NCBI GenBank assembly: GCA_021621525.1
Contig: JAJVUU010000035.1
Span: 1 to 18,558 of the forward strand
Length of the DNA: 18,558 bases
Direction of reading: 5' to 3'
Source: Caryophanales bacterium
Lineage (GTDB): Bacteria > Bacillota_I > Bacilli_A > RFN20 > CAG-288
This document shows, piece after piece, positions 1 through 7,574 of this stretch. Numbering within the stretch: the stretch's first letter is position 1; each line of letters opens with the position of its first letter. The notes beneath the pieces are model-generated. The model made no database searches, was not told where the DNA came from, and saw nothing but the letters and a program-made list of their open reading frames with translations. The position numbers were made by a program, and so were the translations under genes.

Positions 1-10
1 CATTTATTTT

Positions 11-34
11 CGATAACAAAATAAAATTTTATCG
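11..34. repeat. Inverted repeat downstream of yhaM
   Basis: CGATAA at 11-16 and TTATCG at 29-34 form a perfect 6-bp inverted repeat around a 12-nt A/T-rich loop, in the short gap after the yhaM stop. There is no clean T-run after either arm, so it does not look like a standard intrinsic terminator on either strand. It could be a weak terminator, an mRNA 3' hairpin or a protein-binding site. The window edge hides the next gene. Confidence 0.35.
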
Positions 35-51
35 GAAATGGCTGAGTTTTC

Positions 52-984
52 TTACAGTTTCTTCGGCTTATAGAAATTGGCGTTGTCCATCCAGATGATC
101 TTTCCGGTGAAGTCGCCTTCCTGGGTCTTGTCATAGGCAGTTCTCAGGCATTCAAGCTTTGCGTCCAGGTCATCCAGGGTATGTAAGACATAGGCCTCGG
201 CTGTCATCGGGAGCTTCGGAGATCCGAATTCGTATTCTCCGTGGTGGGCGAGGATCATGTGGACGAGGACGTCGAGCTTTTCCTTGTCTACACCCATCGT
301 GATGCCTTGCTCATAGACCATCATGGCTCCTAAGGATATATGTCCGAGAAGGTTTCCTTCCGTCGTATAGTTGGGTGTCTTGGAGGAAGAGAGCTCCTTG
401 GTCTTGCCGATATCGTGAAGAAGGGAGCCTGCGATGAGGTAGTCCTTGCTCAGATAGGTGTACTGTTCCTGGACCTTGAGGGCCATGGAGCAGATGCTCA
501 GTGAGTGGAAGAGAAGACCTCCGAGATAGGCATGGTGGACGGTCACGGCAGCAGGATAGGATATATATTTGTCAAGGTTGTCCTTCAGGATGGTGAAGGT
601 GAGGTCATGCAACTGGCTGTCCTTTATCATGGAAACATATTCCTGGAGCTTCTTCTTCATTTCGTCTGCCCTCATCGGAGCGACGGGAATATAGCGGGAG
701 AGGTCGACCTGGGATTCATCGACGGAATCAAGCTCGTTGATCTTCAGCTGCGGATGCCCCTGATAGACGCTGGACATGCCTTGGATTCTCACCAGGCTTC
801 CTGCCTGGCAGATGTCTAGGTCACCCGGCTCGATCGACCACTTCTTGGCGTTGATGGTGCCGGTAGAATCCTGTAAGGTCAGGGAAAGGTAATGATTGCC
901 GTTGTTGCTGGTGGCTTCCGTGACCTGCTTGACCATGAAGATTTCGTTGATCAGCCCTTCGTTTCCTAAAATATCTTTAATCAT
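52..984 (-). CDS. yhaM: 3'-5' exoribonuclease YhaM family (OB-fold plus HD domain)
   Basis: The protein has an N-terminal OB-fold-like nucleic-acid-binding region (about residues 10-90, including LTLQDSTGTINAKKW) and a C-terminal HD metal-dependent phosphohydrolase domain. The HD domain shows His160 in GLLFHS, the LLHDIGK motif with His190-Asp191, the paired His247-His248 in LAHHGEYE, and a later Asp in HTLDDLDAK. This order and the length of about 310 residues are those of YhaM, a Mn2+-dependent 3'-5' exonuclease acting on RNA and single-stranded DNA in the cytoplasm. An ATG at 993 is also in frame, but an AAGGAG lies only 1 nt before it and 10 nt before the ATG at 984, so I chose 984 (start MIKDILGNE). 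The gene then overlaps the recX stop by 8 bp (ATGATTAA), which suggests translational coupling. It is the last gene of the minus-strand operon visible here. Family assignment is firm; the in vivo substrate is inferred. Confidence 0.9.
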   Translation of the reverse strand: MIKDILGNEGLINEIFMVKQVTEATSNNGNHYLSLTLQDSTGTINAKKWSIEPGDLDICQAGSLVRIQGMSSVYQGHPQLKINELDSVDESQVDLSRYIPVAPMRADEMKKKLQEYVSMIKDSQLHDLTFTILKDNLDKYISYPAAVTVHHAYLGGLLFHSLSICSMALKVQEQYTYLSKDYLIAGSLLHDIGKTKELSSSKTPNYTTEGNLLGHISLGAMMVYEQGITMGVDKEKLDVLVHMILAHHGEYEFGSPKLPMTAEAYVLHTLDDLDAKLECLRTAYDKTQEGDFTGKIIWMDNANFYKPKKL

Positions 985-1801
985 GGAACTCATACTCCTT
1001 CATTTCGTTGATGATCTCATCGTAACGGAATCCCTTCAGAAGGAGTTTGCGGATGATCGTATCTCTCTTCTTTCTTGGAACCGTGCCATTGGTTAGCAAA
1101 GCATTATAACATTTTAGGAACTCTCTTTTGATAAGAATGCGCCGATTTTCCTCTTCTTTTTGCTTTTCTTCCTCGTTGAAGGATGAAAAATAGGCTTCCA
1201 CGGCTTCTTTTGACTCGTGGGAGGAAAAGCCTCGTCTCAGGAGCACTCCCAAAAGAAGCTCTTTCCGCTGTTCTATCGTCTTATCTTTCTTGGTCCTGTC
1301 CATCTTTGCTATCATCCCTTCCATGTCGAAGGGAGAGTCGTCAAAGAAAGAGTGGATTTCCTCCTTTTCGAGGATGTCCTTGGAGATTCCTTTTTTCTTC
1401 AGCCTGTCCAGGATGTAGTTCTTTCCATATCCCTGCTCCAGTCTGGCTTCGATGTAGTCTCTGGCATAGGAGAAATCGTCGATGATGCCGTTTTCAAGGT
1501 AAGGAGAAAGAAGGGCCATGGCTTCTTTTGTGCTCAAGGCGTACTTTGTCTGCAACTTCATGACAAGCTCGTGACAGGTGTATCTTCCTGAGGAAAGAAG
1601 CCTGGTGAGATAATCGTTTGTCTTCTTTTCCTTGCTCTCCAGGGAAAGCTGATGGAATTCTTCTATGGAAAGCTCCTTGCCTGGATATAGGAAATGGTCC
1701 GTAAACTGGTTGGTGTTGAGAAGATATTCTTTGCTGTTGATGGTGATGAGAATCCCTTTTTTCCTCTCCTGGATCGACTCTATCCTGTAAGTGGGTTTCA
1801 T
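977..1801 (-). CDS. recX: Regulatory protein RecX
   Basis: This 274-residue protein matches RecX, the cytoplasmic modulator of RecA filaments in homologous recombination and the SOS response. The N-terminal ~60 residues form the extension typical of Bacillota RecX. Three helical three-helix modules follow. The second carries the most recognisable stretch at residues about 106-139 (DDFSYARDYIEARL, then GYGKNYILDRLKKKGI). The last module ends in RKLLLKGFRYDEI. Length is close to the ~264 residues of Bacillus RecX. A strong site (GAGGAGG about 10 nt upstream) precedes the ATG, whose first bases overlap the stop of the preceding membrane-protein gene as ATGA. recA itself is not in the window, so RecX is not in the recA-recX arrangement seen in some bacteria. 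A charged, Glu/Lys-rich stretch (residues ~210-225) links the later modules. Confidence 0.9.
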   Translation of the reverse strand: MKPTYRIESIQERKKGILITINSKEYLLNTNQFTDHFLYPGKELSIEEFHQLSLESKEKKTNDYLTRLLSSGRYTCHELVMKLQTKYALSTKEAMALLSPYLENGIIDDFSYARDYIEARLEQGYGKNYILDRLKKKGISKDILEKEEIHSFFDDSPFDMEGMIAKMDRTKKDKTIEQRKELLLGVLLRRGFSSHESKEAVEAYFSSFNEEEKQKEEENRRILIKREFLKCYNALLTNGTVPRKKRDTIIRKLLLKGFRYDEIINEMKEYEFHD

Positions 1802-3321
1802 GAGTTCTTTTCCTCCTCATTATCTATTGTGGTACGATGGAGGATTTTTTGATATTTCCGTTGTCTTTTTTCTTCGATTCGCCTTGCTCTTCGCTCGGAT
1901 ATCTTCTTCTGACGCTTTTCCTGAAGACGCAGTTCCCGGTCCGTTTCCTTCTGGATTTCCCTGTCCGGCTTCTGGCTGGACAGGATGTCGGCGACTTCCT
2001 TCTGTGCCTTAGCCAGGCTCAGCTGCTGTTCCTGAAGGGCTTTTTGCAGATCGTCGTCGATGATCTCCGTCTCTTCCTTCTTGTCCGAGGCGATGTTCTT
2101 CCTCAATTTCTGGAATGATCTGCTGACTTCTTCCTGGTTCAAAAGAGGCGCATAGATCCTTTCATCTTCCTTGCAGACGTCACGGATATAGGATTTTGTC
2201 GATTCGTCTGCATTGCGGATATTGTCGATTTCCAGATCATAGATGGTGGCCGTGTTGTAGAGAAGCTGATATTTCTTAGGCGAGCCTCGATAAAGAAGAA
2301 GGCTTAGAAGACCGATGGCAAAGAGAAGATAGAAGGTGATGGAACGCCAGAGGAGGTTTGCTGCGCTGGCAAGGCTGAGGAATGATTCTCCACCCAAGAA
2401 GAAGGAGAAGGTCGATTGGAACATGATTTCCGGTATGCCGACATTGAAGAGAGAGGAGATGGTGGATATGTAGCCGGTGGCAAAAAGCGACTTTGAAAAG
2501 GAAAGGACGCCACCGTCGATTCCCAGGGAAAGAAAGACAAGGAATGGAACACAGTCCAAAAGGAAATGCTTCAGGAGGTTGGATAAGAGGAGAAGGAAGA
2601 CCAGCTTCAGGTTTCCGAAGAGGCGCTTCATTTCGATTCGATAGGTGACAAACTGAAGGGTGAGTTTTCTTCTCGTCTTCTCCGGATTGCGGCAGAGGTG
2701 GATCTTCACCAGAAAGTCGATGCCTCCATTCAAGACAAGGCGGTGCATCCTTCTGGAAAAGCCTAGCAGGCAGATGCCAAAAAGAATCAGGCCCTGAATC
2801 ACCAGGACCAGGATGCTGAGAAGGGAAAGTGGCATGTTGCCAAGAAGCTCGATGGGGACTTCCTTCATCAAAGGATAACCCAGTATCACCATGACGAAGG
2901 AATAGATGAGCAAGGATATCTGGAACATCAGATAGTTCATCGTCAGGATGGACGCAGCCTGGGCATTCTTGATGTCCTGCTTGGAGAAGGTATAGGCCTG
3001 GATGATGTTGGCTGCCGATTTGACGAAGACACCGGCTACCTGTCCGACACAGACGTTCATCAGTCCTTGATAATAGTGGTATTTCCGGTTATACAGGCGG
3101 GAGAGAAAGGTGATGTTCATGCCGTCGAGAATCAACGTCGTGATGATGGGCAGGATAGCCAAAAGAAGGGGCAGGATTTCTGCCTGCCCCAACATGGAGA
3201 ACGTCTTGACGGGATCATCTTTGAGAATGTAGACGATGGCGAAGGCCATCAATGCGGCAAGGAAGCCGATTTCAAGGATGAGCTTGATCCTTTTTGCCCT
3301 GGATCTGGAACCGGATTCCAT
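1798..3321 (-). CDS. Flippase-like (LPG-synthase TM / UPF0104-type) membrane protein with charged C-terminal tail
   Basis: A 507-residue integral membrane protein. The first ~340 residues contain roughly eight hydrophobic segments (for example residues 12-30, 47-66, 122-148, 163-188 and several between 240 and 344). The conserved-looking region QVAGVFVKSAANIIQAYTF resembles the flippase half of MprF and the YbhN/AglD2 group (lysylphosphatidylglycerol synthase TM region). No aminoacyl-transferase domain follows, so it would move lipid-linked material but not aminoacylate it. From about residue 345 the protein is soluble; the final ~85 residues are almost entirely Glu, Lys, Arg and Gln and should form a basic cytoplasmic coiled coil. 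The start lies 2 bp after the gltX stop with only a weak AAGG next to it, so expression probably depends on coupling to gltX. Substrate unknown; the family call rests on topology and sequence pattern. Confidence 0.7.
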   Translation of the reverse strand: MESGSRSRAKRIKLILEIGFLAALMAFAIVYILKDDPVKTFSMLGQAEILPLLLAILPIITTLILDGMNITFLSRLYNRKYHYYQGLMNVCVGQVAGVFVKSAANIIQAYTFSKQDIKNAQAASILTMNYLMFQISLLIYSFVMVILGYPLMKEVPIELLGNMPLSLLSILVLVIQGLILFGICLLGFSRRMHRLVLNGGIDFLVKIHLCRNPEKTRRKLTLQFVTYRIEMKRLFGNLKLVFLLLLSNLLKHFLLDCVPFLVFLSLGIDGGVLSFSKSLFATGYISTISSLFNVGIPEIMFQSTFSFFLGGESFLSLASAANLLWRSITFYLLFAIGLLSLLLYRGSPKKYQLLYNTATIYDLEIDNIRNADESTKSYIRDVCKEDERIYAPLLNQEEVSRSFQKLRKNIASDKKEETEIIDDDLQKALQEQQLSLAKAQKEVADILSSQKPDREIQKETDRELRLQEKRQKKISERRARRIEEKRQRKYQKILHRTTIDNEEEKNS

Positions 3322-3323
3322 CC

Positions 3324-4997
3324 TTATAATGTTGCTTTGACTTCTTCGATGCGGCGAAGGACTTCATCTTTGCCCAGGATGCGAAGCACGTCGAAGAGCT
3401 TCGGAGACTGGCTGGATGCACATACGGCGATACGGAGTATGGAGATGCAGTCTGCATACCATCCGTTGTAGGCCGTCGGATTCTTCTTGTAGACCTTTCT
3501 GTCATCGCAGAAATTGTGTCTTGTTCCCAAGACCTTCATGGATGCAAACCAGGTGTTTTCGTCCTGGTTTTCGAGGTCCCAGGACTGGGCGAAGTCATCC
3601 AGGACGGACTTGATGACATCATGGGAGATGAATTCGTTGAACGGAAGCTTGTCAGCCTTCAATAGATTGTCATAGTCTTCCTTATAGAAGAAACGGACTT
3701 TGGGAAGGACTTCAGAGAACTTCTCATAGTCCTTTCTGGGCTTCTCCTGATCTCTTTCGATGTTGATGATGCTTTCAAAGTAATCGCGGTCGGATTCAAT
3801 CTTGGAAGCGAGCTCCGGGCAATAATCCTTTGCCCAGGCGAGACATTCATCCGTAAAGGTCTTCTTGTCGAGGATGGCAAGAAGTTCCTTGGAGATGTTG
3901 TCGAGCTTCGGCATGTCAAAGAGGGCACCATCGAGGGAGAATTTATCGAAGGTGAGCTTGAATCCGTCGATCGGAGCCTTTGGATTTTCCATCATCCATG
4001 CTTCGAAATTGGAATTGGCGATGGTGAGAAGATAGCGGAGGACGCCTTCCTTCGGATAACCTTCCTGAAGGAAATAGGAGACAGCTGCTTCCGGATCTTT
4101 TCTCTTGGAGAGCTTTCTCTTGTTTCCGGTCTCCTTGTCGTTGACCATGATGACAGGAAGATGGGCATACTTAGGTGCCTTCCATCCCATGGTTTCGAAC
4201 AGTTCGAGGTGGATGGGAAGGGAGGAAATCCATTCTTCGCCTCTGGTGACGAGCGTGGTTCCCATGAAGTGGTCGTCGACAAGATGGGCAAAATGATAGG
4301 TCGGAAGACCATCGCTCTTATAGATGACGATGTCCTGATAGTTCTGTGTGAGTTCCATGTCGCCGCGGATTTCATCGTGGGCTTTGATATGGTTGCTGGC
4401 ATTGCCCTTGGACTTGAAACGGATGACATAGGGCTTGCCCTGCTTGATCAGGTCGATGTATTCATCATTGGAAAGAGAACGGTATTTGGCATATTCGCCA
4501 TAGTATCCGGGAACGACCTTGTTGGCCTGCTGGACTTCCCTGATCTGATCAAGCTCTTCCTTGGAACAGAAATCCGGATAGGCTCTGCCCTTTTTGAGAA
4601 GCTCCTTGATGACGATCTTATAGATTTCAGCACGCTTGGACTGCACATATGGTGCATAAATTCCTTCTTCGTGGTCTCCATAGTAGCCTTCGTCAGCGAC
4701 GATTCCGAAGTTGGCAAGCTGCTTTACGAGATCCAGGCCGGTGCCGGCAATCTCTCTCTTCTGGTCCGTGTCTTCAAGACGGAAGTAATAGACGCCGTTG
4801 CTCTGCTTGGCAAAGCGGTAGGCGATGAGGGCCGTAAAAAGGGAACCGGTGTGAAGGAAACCGGTCGGGGAAGGGGCAAAGCGGGTGACTTCGGCTCCTT
4901 CGGGAAGCTGACGCTCAGGGTATCTCTTTTCGAGATCCTTGACGGTCTCTTTGACGTCAGGGAAGATGAAATCGGCAAGTTCTTTGTTTGTAGCCAT
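3324..4997 (-). CDS. gltX: Glutamate--tRNA ligase (long form)
   Basis: A class I aminoacyl-tRNA synthetase that charges tRNA-Glu in the cytoplasm. The HIGH-type signature is in RFAPSPTGFLHTGS (residues 39-52) and the KMSKS-type loop is KLSKRKD (295-301). FRLEDTDQKRE (72-82) and the YHFAHLVDDHFMGTTLVTRGEEW block (234-256) are also standard GluRS features. The protein is 557 residues, about 70 more than Bacillus GluRS, and has a ~35-residue extension before the Rossmann fold. Similar long forms are common in Clostridia and relatives. The C-terminal half (from ~350) is the anticodon-binding domain and is more divergent. AAGGAG lies 7 nt before the ATG. The gene sits 18 bp after the YitT-family gene and 2 bp before the flippase-like gene. 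Whether it also charges tRNA-Gln cannot be read from the sequence, and no gatCAB genes are visible. Confidence 0.95.
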   Translation of the reverse strand: MATNKELADFIFPDVKETVKDLEKRYPERQLPEGAEVTRFAPSPTGFLHTGSLFTALIAYRFAKQSNGVYYFRLEDTDQKREIAGTGLDLVKQLANFGIVADEGYYGDHEEGIYAPYVQSKRAEIYKIVIKELLKKGRAYPDFCSKEELDQIREVQQANKVVPGYYGEYAKYRSLSNDEYIDLIKQGKPYVIRFKSKGNASNHIKAHDEIRGDMELTQNYQDIVIYKSDGLPTYHFAHLVDDHFMGTTLVTRGEEWISSLPIHLELFETMGWKAPKYAHLPVIMVNDKETGNKRKLSKRKDPEAAVSYFLQEGYPKEGVLRYLLTIANSNFEAWMMENPKAPIDGFKLTFDKFSLDGALFDMPKLDNISKELLAILDKKTFTDECLAWAKDYCPELASKIESDRDYFESIINIERDQEKPRKDYEKFSEVLPKVRFFYKEDYDNLLKADKLPFNEFISHDVIKSVLDDFAQSWDLENQDENTWFASMKVLGTRHNFCDDRKVYKKNPTAYNGWYADCISILRIAVCASSQSPKLFDVLRILGKDEVLRRIEEVKATL

Positions 4998-5015
4998 AGT
5001 GGTTCTCCTTGAATT

Positions 5016-6101
5016 TTATTCAATCGGCTGAATATAGAATCTTCCGTAGACCTGGTTGAGGTTCAGGACGGTGAAGAAGGCAAGCGGATCTGCCTTTTTG
5101 ATAAGTTGGGTCGCCTTTTTGATTTCCTTTTTGGAAACGACCATGTAGATCATGATTCGCTTCTTTCCGGTATAGGCGCCCTTGGCGTCGACAATCGTGG
5201 CGGAATGAGGGAAGGCGTGGATGAGCACCTGCGCAAGGTTCTCATTGGATGTGAATATCTGAAGCTCGAGCTTCTTGTTCTTGCTGTTGAGCAAATCCAG
5301 GACATGGGTGCCGATGAAAAGATAGATGATGGTGTATAGGGCATAGCGGATGAGCTGGCTGGATGCCTGGGGGTTGATGCTTGGATTGACATAGTGGCCG
5401 ATGATGCCGAAGAGGACGTTGGTCAGAATGACGAGGCCATTGATGATGAAGGAGATGTTTCCGGCACCGGAAGACTTTCTTTCAGCAATATAGAAGCTGA
5501 TGACGTCTGTTCCTCCGGCAGAGGTGTTGATCATCATGGCAGCGCCTGAGGCGATGCCGGAGGTGATGCCGCCGAAGATACATCTTGCAATCATGTCGTC
5601 ATAGATGTTGATGACGTTGTAGATCCATGAATCGGGAATGATCTGGTTGAAGATGGAGACGAAGGCGACATTGATGATGGTATAGATGGTGAACTGCTTG
5701 GAAATCTTGAACCATGCAAGAAGAGCAAGAGGGATGTTCAAGACAAAGTACAAAACGGAGATGAGCGTCTTTTCGATATCTCCTCGGAAATCGCCAAAGA
5801 TGTTCATGAATTTGACGATGGCCTGTGAGATACCAGAGGCACCTCCGGAAATGAGGTGGACGACACCGGTCTGGCTGACGATCTCGGCAGCTACCTCATA
5901 GCTACACTTGGCACTTTCCATCGTCCAGTGGATGACGCAGTTCTCGGAAGGGTTGATGAAGGCCCTGAAGCCCCAGGCAAAGATGAAACATGAAGCCAAT
6001 GTGATGAACAGCTTCCATCCCCAGTCAAGTCCTTGACGTGTCTTGGGATGGTCGAATAGGTAGTCGTCTGCATTTTGTTTTGTTTGTTTAAGCCAATTCA
6101 T
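5016..6101 (-). CDS. YitT family membrane protein (DUF161 plus DUF2179)
   Basis: A 361-residue membrane protein with about five to six hydrophobic segments (residues ~30-50, 80-100, 110-135, 140-160, 175-200, 220-265) followed by a cytoplasmic domain of ~80 residues. The glycine-rich stretch ISGGASGISQ (~84-93) and the AAMMINTSAGGTDVIS region are characteristic of YitT/DUF161 proteins. The tail containing GKKRIMIYMVVSKKEI is the DUF2179 domain. The function of the family is not established; transport roles are only suspected. This protein has a longer N-terminus and an extra loop before the GGASG motif than typical ~280-residue members. It appears to be the first gene of the minus-strand operon leading to gltX. 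An in-frame TGA lies six codons upstream of the ATG, so no longer start is possible; no Shine-Dalgarno sequence precedes this ATG. Confidence 0.88.
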   Translation of the reverse strand: MNWLKQTKQNADDYLFDHPKTRQGLDWGWKLFITLASCFIFAWGFRAFINPSENCVIHWTMESAKCSYEVAAEIVSQTGVVHLISGGASGISQAIVKFMNIFGDFRGDIEKTLISVLYFVLNIPLALLAWFKISKQFTIYTIINVAFVSIFNQIIPDSWIYNVINIYDDMIARCIFGGITSGIASGAAMMINTSAGGTDVISFYIAERKSSGAGNISFIINGLVILTNVLFGIIGHYVNPSINPQASSQLIRYALYTIIYLFIGTHVLDLLNSKNKKLELQIFTSNENLAQVLIHAFPHSATIVDAKGAYTGKKRIMIYMVVSKKEIKKATQLIKKADPLAFFTVLNLNQVYGRFYIQPIE

Positions 6102-6126
6102 AGATAATTTAATTTTTCAATGTTGA

Positions 6127-6140
6127 AATCCTATATATCA
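6127..6140 (-). promoter_or_regulatory. Probable promoter of the YitT-gltX operon
   Basis: Read on the minus strand, TGATATATA (6140 down to 6132) fits an extended -10 box (TGn then TATATA), followed by GGATTTCA. This would place transcription start near 6125 and give a leader of about 24 nt without a Shine-Dalgarno sequence. The -35 region is A/T-rich and not near consensus; a TTGCAA further up is about 21 nt away, too far to be convincing. The 12-bp core ATATATAGGATT recurs exactly in front of the minus-strand gene at the right end of the window. Confidence 0.5.
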
Positions 6141-6168
6141 TAATATTTTTGTAAAAATTTGCAATTCC

Positions 6169-6184
6169 TTTCTCTAAAGAGAAA
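6169..6184. repeat. Palindrome in the YitT/galK divergent region
   Basis: TTTCTCT (6169-6175) and AGAGAAA (6178-6184) form a perfect 7-bp inverted repeat around a 2-nt centre. It lies between two divergent promoters, about 30 bp upstream of the proposed YitT -10 and about 55 bp upstream of the galK -10. The tiny centre makes an RNA hairpin unlikely and is more like a dimeric repressor or activator site. No regulator gene lies beside it. Confidence 0.4.
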
Positions 6185-6238
6185 ACAGGAAGAATGGCAA
6201 GCAAGAGGATGGAAATGTTTTTCCGGCAAACCATAAAA

Positions 6239-6247
6239 TGATACAAT
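6239..6247 (+). promoter_or_regulatory. galK promoter, extended -10
   Basis: TGATACAAT is a TGn extended -10 box with the hexamer TACAAT at 6242-6247. A weak -35 candidate, TTTTCC (6219-6224), sits exactly 17 nt upstream. Predicted transcription start is about 6254, giving a ~25-nt leader that contains GAGGTG five nt before the galK ATG at 6279. Confidence 0.55.
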
Positions 6248-6278
6248 GGTTTCACTGTATAACGACAGAGGTGACTAT

Positions 6279-7445
6279 ATGACATTGTTGGAAATGGCAA
6301 ATCTGTTCTATGCCAAATTTGGAAAAGGCGGAGACATCCGCGCCTATTTTGCACCGGGAAGAGTCAATCTGATCGGTGAACACATCGATTACAACGGAGG
6401 GCATGTCTTTCCCTGTGCCTTGACAAATGGCAACTATGCCATTGTAAGAAAACGTCAGGACCGGCTTTTGAAATTCTATTCCCACAACTACAGGAAAGGA
6501 GGCGTGATGTCCTCCTCTTTGGATGATCTTGTCTGGAGAAAAAGAGATGGGTGGATCAATTATCCCAAGGGTGTCATCTGGGCCCTGAAGAAAAAAGGAT
6601 ACGTACTTGACTGTGGTCTCGATGTCTTCATATGGGGAAATATCCCAGGCTCCGGTCTTTCCTCTTCGGCGGCCATGGAAGTCGTCATCGCTACGGCCGC
6701 CAATGACCTGTTCGGCTTTCAGATCAGCCCCATCGACATCGCCTTGATCTCTCAGACCGCAGAATGCAAATTCAACAAGACAAACTGTGGGATCATGGAT
6801 CAATTTGCTTCTGCCATGGGGAAATCCGGAAATGCCATCTTTCTTGACTGCCACACGCTTGCTTATCAGTATATTCCAATGAGATTGCCGAATGTCAAAA
6901 TCATCGTCACCAATTCCAACAAACCCCATTCTCTTGCTTCTTCCCATTACAATGACCGCAGGAAGGAATGCGAAAAAGCACTTCAGGATCTGAAGAAAGT
7001 CGTCCAGATAGATAACCTTTGCCAGCTTACGCCGGAGCAGTTTGAAACCTACAAGAGTGCCATCCAGGATGATGTCTCAAGGATGAGGGCAAAGCATGCC
7101 GTCTATGAGGAACAGCGCACCAAGGATGCCATCCTTGCCCTGAAGAAGAATGACATCGAACTTTTCGGAAGACTGCTCAATGAATCCGGAGACTCTTTAC
7201 GTTATGACTATGATGCCACATGCCCTGAGATTGATGCGCTTGTCGACTCAGCCAGGAGGCAGAAAGGCGTCTATGGCTCCAGGGAAACCGGTGGTGGCTG
7301 GGGTGGAAACACCGTCAGTATCGTCCAGGATGCCTGCGTCAAACCTTTTATCGAGAATGTCGGCAAAGAATATCGCAGGGAAACCAAACTGCAAGCCTCC
7401 TTTGCCATCCTTGAGGTCGGTGACGGAGCCAGAAGGCTGTTCTAA
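6279..7445 (+). CDS. galK: Galactokinase
   Basis: A 388-residue GHMP-family kinase that phosphorylates galactose at C1, the entry step of the Leloir pathway, in the cytoplasm. The galactokinase signature GRVNLIGEHIDYNGG spans residues 27-41. The ATP-binding motif PGSGLSSSAA is at 123-132, the catalytic base is Asp174 in CGIMDQFAS, and RETGGGWGGN (335-344) is motif 3. The usual form of motif 3 in galactokinases is RMTGAGFGGC or RMTGGGFGG, so Met->Glu, Phe->Trp and Cys->Asn are local departures. The region AKHAVYEEQRTKDA matches the conserved ARHVVTEN helix. An ATG at 6246 is in frame, but it overlaps the promoter; GAGGTG five nt before the ATG at 6279 and the normal N-terminus (MTLLEMANLF) decide the start. 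No galT, galE or transporter accompanies it here. Confidence 0.92.
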   Translation: MTLLEMANLFYAKFGKGGDIRAYFAPGRVNLIGEHIDYNGGHVFPCALTNGNYAIVRKRQDRLLKFYSHNYRKGGVMSSSLDDLVWRKRDGWINYPKGVIWALKKKGYVLDCGLDVFIWGNIPGSGLSSSAAMEVVIATAANDLFGFQISPIDIALISQTAECKFNKTNCGIMDQFASAMGKSGNAIFLDCHTLAYQYIPMRLPNVKIIVTNSNKPHSLASSHYNDRRKECEKALQDLKKVVQIDNLCQLTPEQFETYKSAIQDDVSRMRAKHAVYEEQRTKDAILALKKNDIELFGRLLNESGDSLRYDYDATCPEIDALVDSARRQKGVYGSRETGGGWGGNTVSIVQDACVKPFIENVGKEYRRETKLQASFAILEVGDGARRLF

Positions 7446-7470
7446 AGGAAAGATATCTATATTTTCAAAG

Positions 7471-7499
7471 AAAACCCTGCCTTGCAAACGGGTGTTTTT
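7471..7499 (+). terminator. Weak intrinsic terminator after galK
   Basis: AAAACCC (7471-7477) pairs with GGGTgTTTT (7490-7498) with one bulged G. The loop can hold a further 3-bp TGC/GCA stem, and the 3' arm runs directly into a T-stretch. It begins 25 nt after the galK stop and separates galK from the ftsK promoter. Because the stem is mostly A-T, readthrough is likely. Confidence 0.45.
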
Positions 7500-7524
7500 C
7501 CAAAGGAAAATCAATATGTTTTCC
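7496..7524. repeat. Alternating TTTTCC / GGAAAA inverted repeats upstream of ftsK
   Basis: TTTTCC (7496-7501), GGAAAA (7505-7510) and TTTTCC (7519-7524) form two overlapping inverted repeats, with 3- and 8-nt spacers, that share the middle arm. They occupy the region just upstream of the ftsK promoter. They could be mutually exclusive hairpins or a cluster of protein-binding half-sites. A similar TTTTTCC occurs in front of galK (6218-6224). Confidence 0.35.
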
Positions 7525-7544
7525 TAAAGAAAAAAGCGTGACTG

Positions 7545-7553
7545 TGATATACT
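7545..7553 (+). promoter_or_regulatory. ftsK operon promoter, extended -10
   Basis: TGATATACT is a TGn extended -10 box with the hexamer TATACT at 7548-7553, closely resembling the galK box TGATACAAT. The matching -35 position has no consensus. Transcription would start near 7560, about 15 nt before the ftsK ATG, leaving only a weak GCGAG as a ribosome-binding site. Confidence 0.5.
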
Positions 7554-7574
7554 TTAAACAGCGAGATTTTTATC

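Noticed and set aside
1..3. Minus-strand ATG at the left edge as the start of another operon gene
   Set aside because: No Shine-Dalgarno sequence precedes it and no codon after it is visible, so a gene cannot be supported.
3324..4997. GltX as a glutaminyl-tRNA synthetase or a truncated GluQ-type enzyme
   Set aside because: The full-length protein has a C-terminal anticodon-binding region of bacterial GluRS type and a KLSKR loop; GluQ proteins lack that region, and bacterial GlnRS has a beta-barrel C-terminus not evident here.
4161..5012. Plus-strand open frame opposite gltX
   Set aside because: gltX is unambiguous on the other strand, and the antisense translation shows no family pattern.
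6246..6278. Longer galactokinase starting at 6246
   Set aside because: This ATG overlaps the predicted -10 box and lacks a ribosome site; GAGGTG before the ATG at 6279 and the usual N-terminus favour the shorter form.
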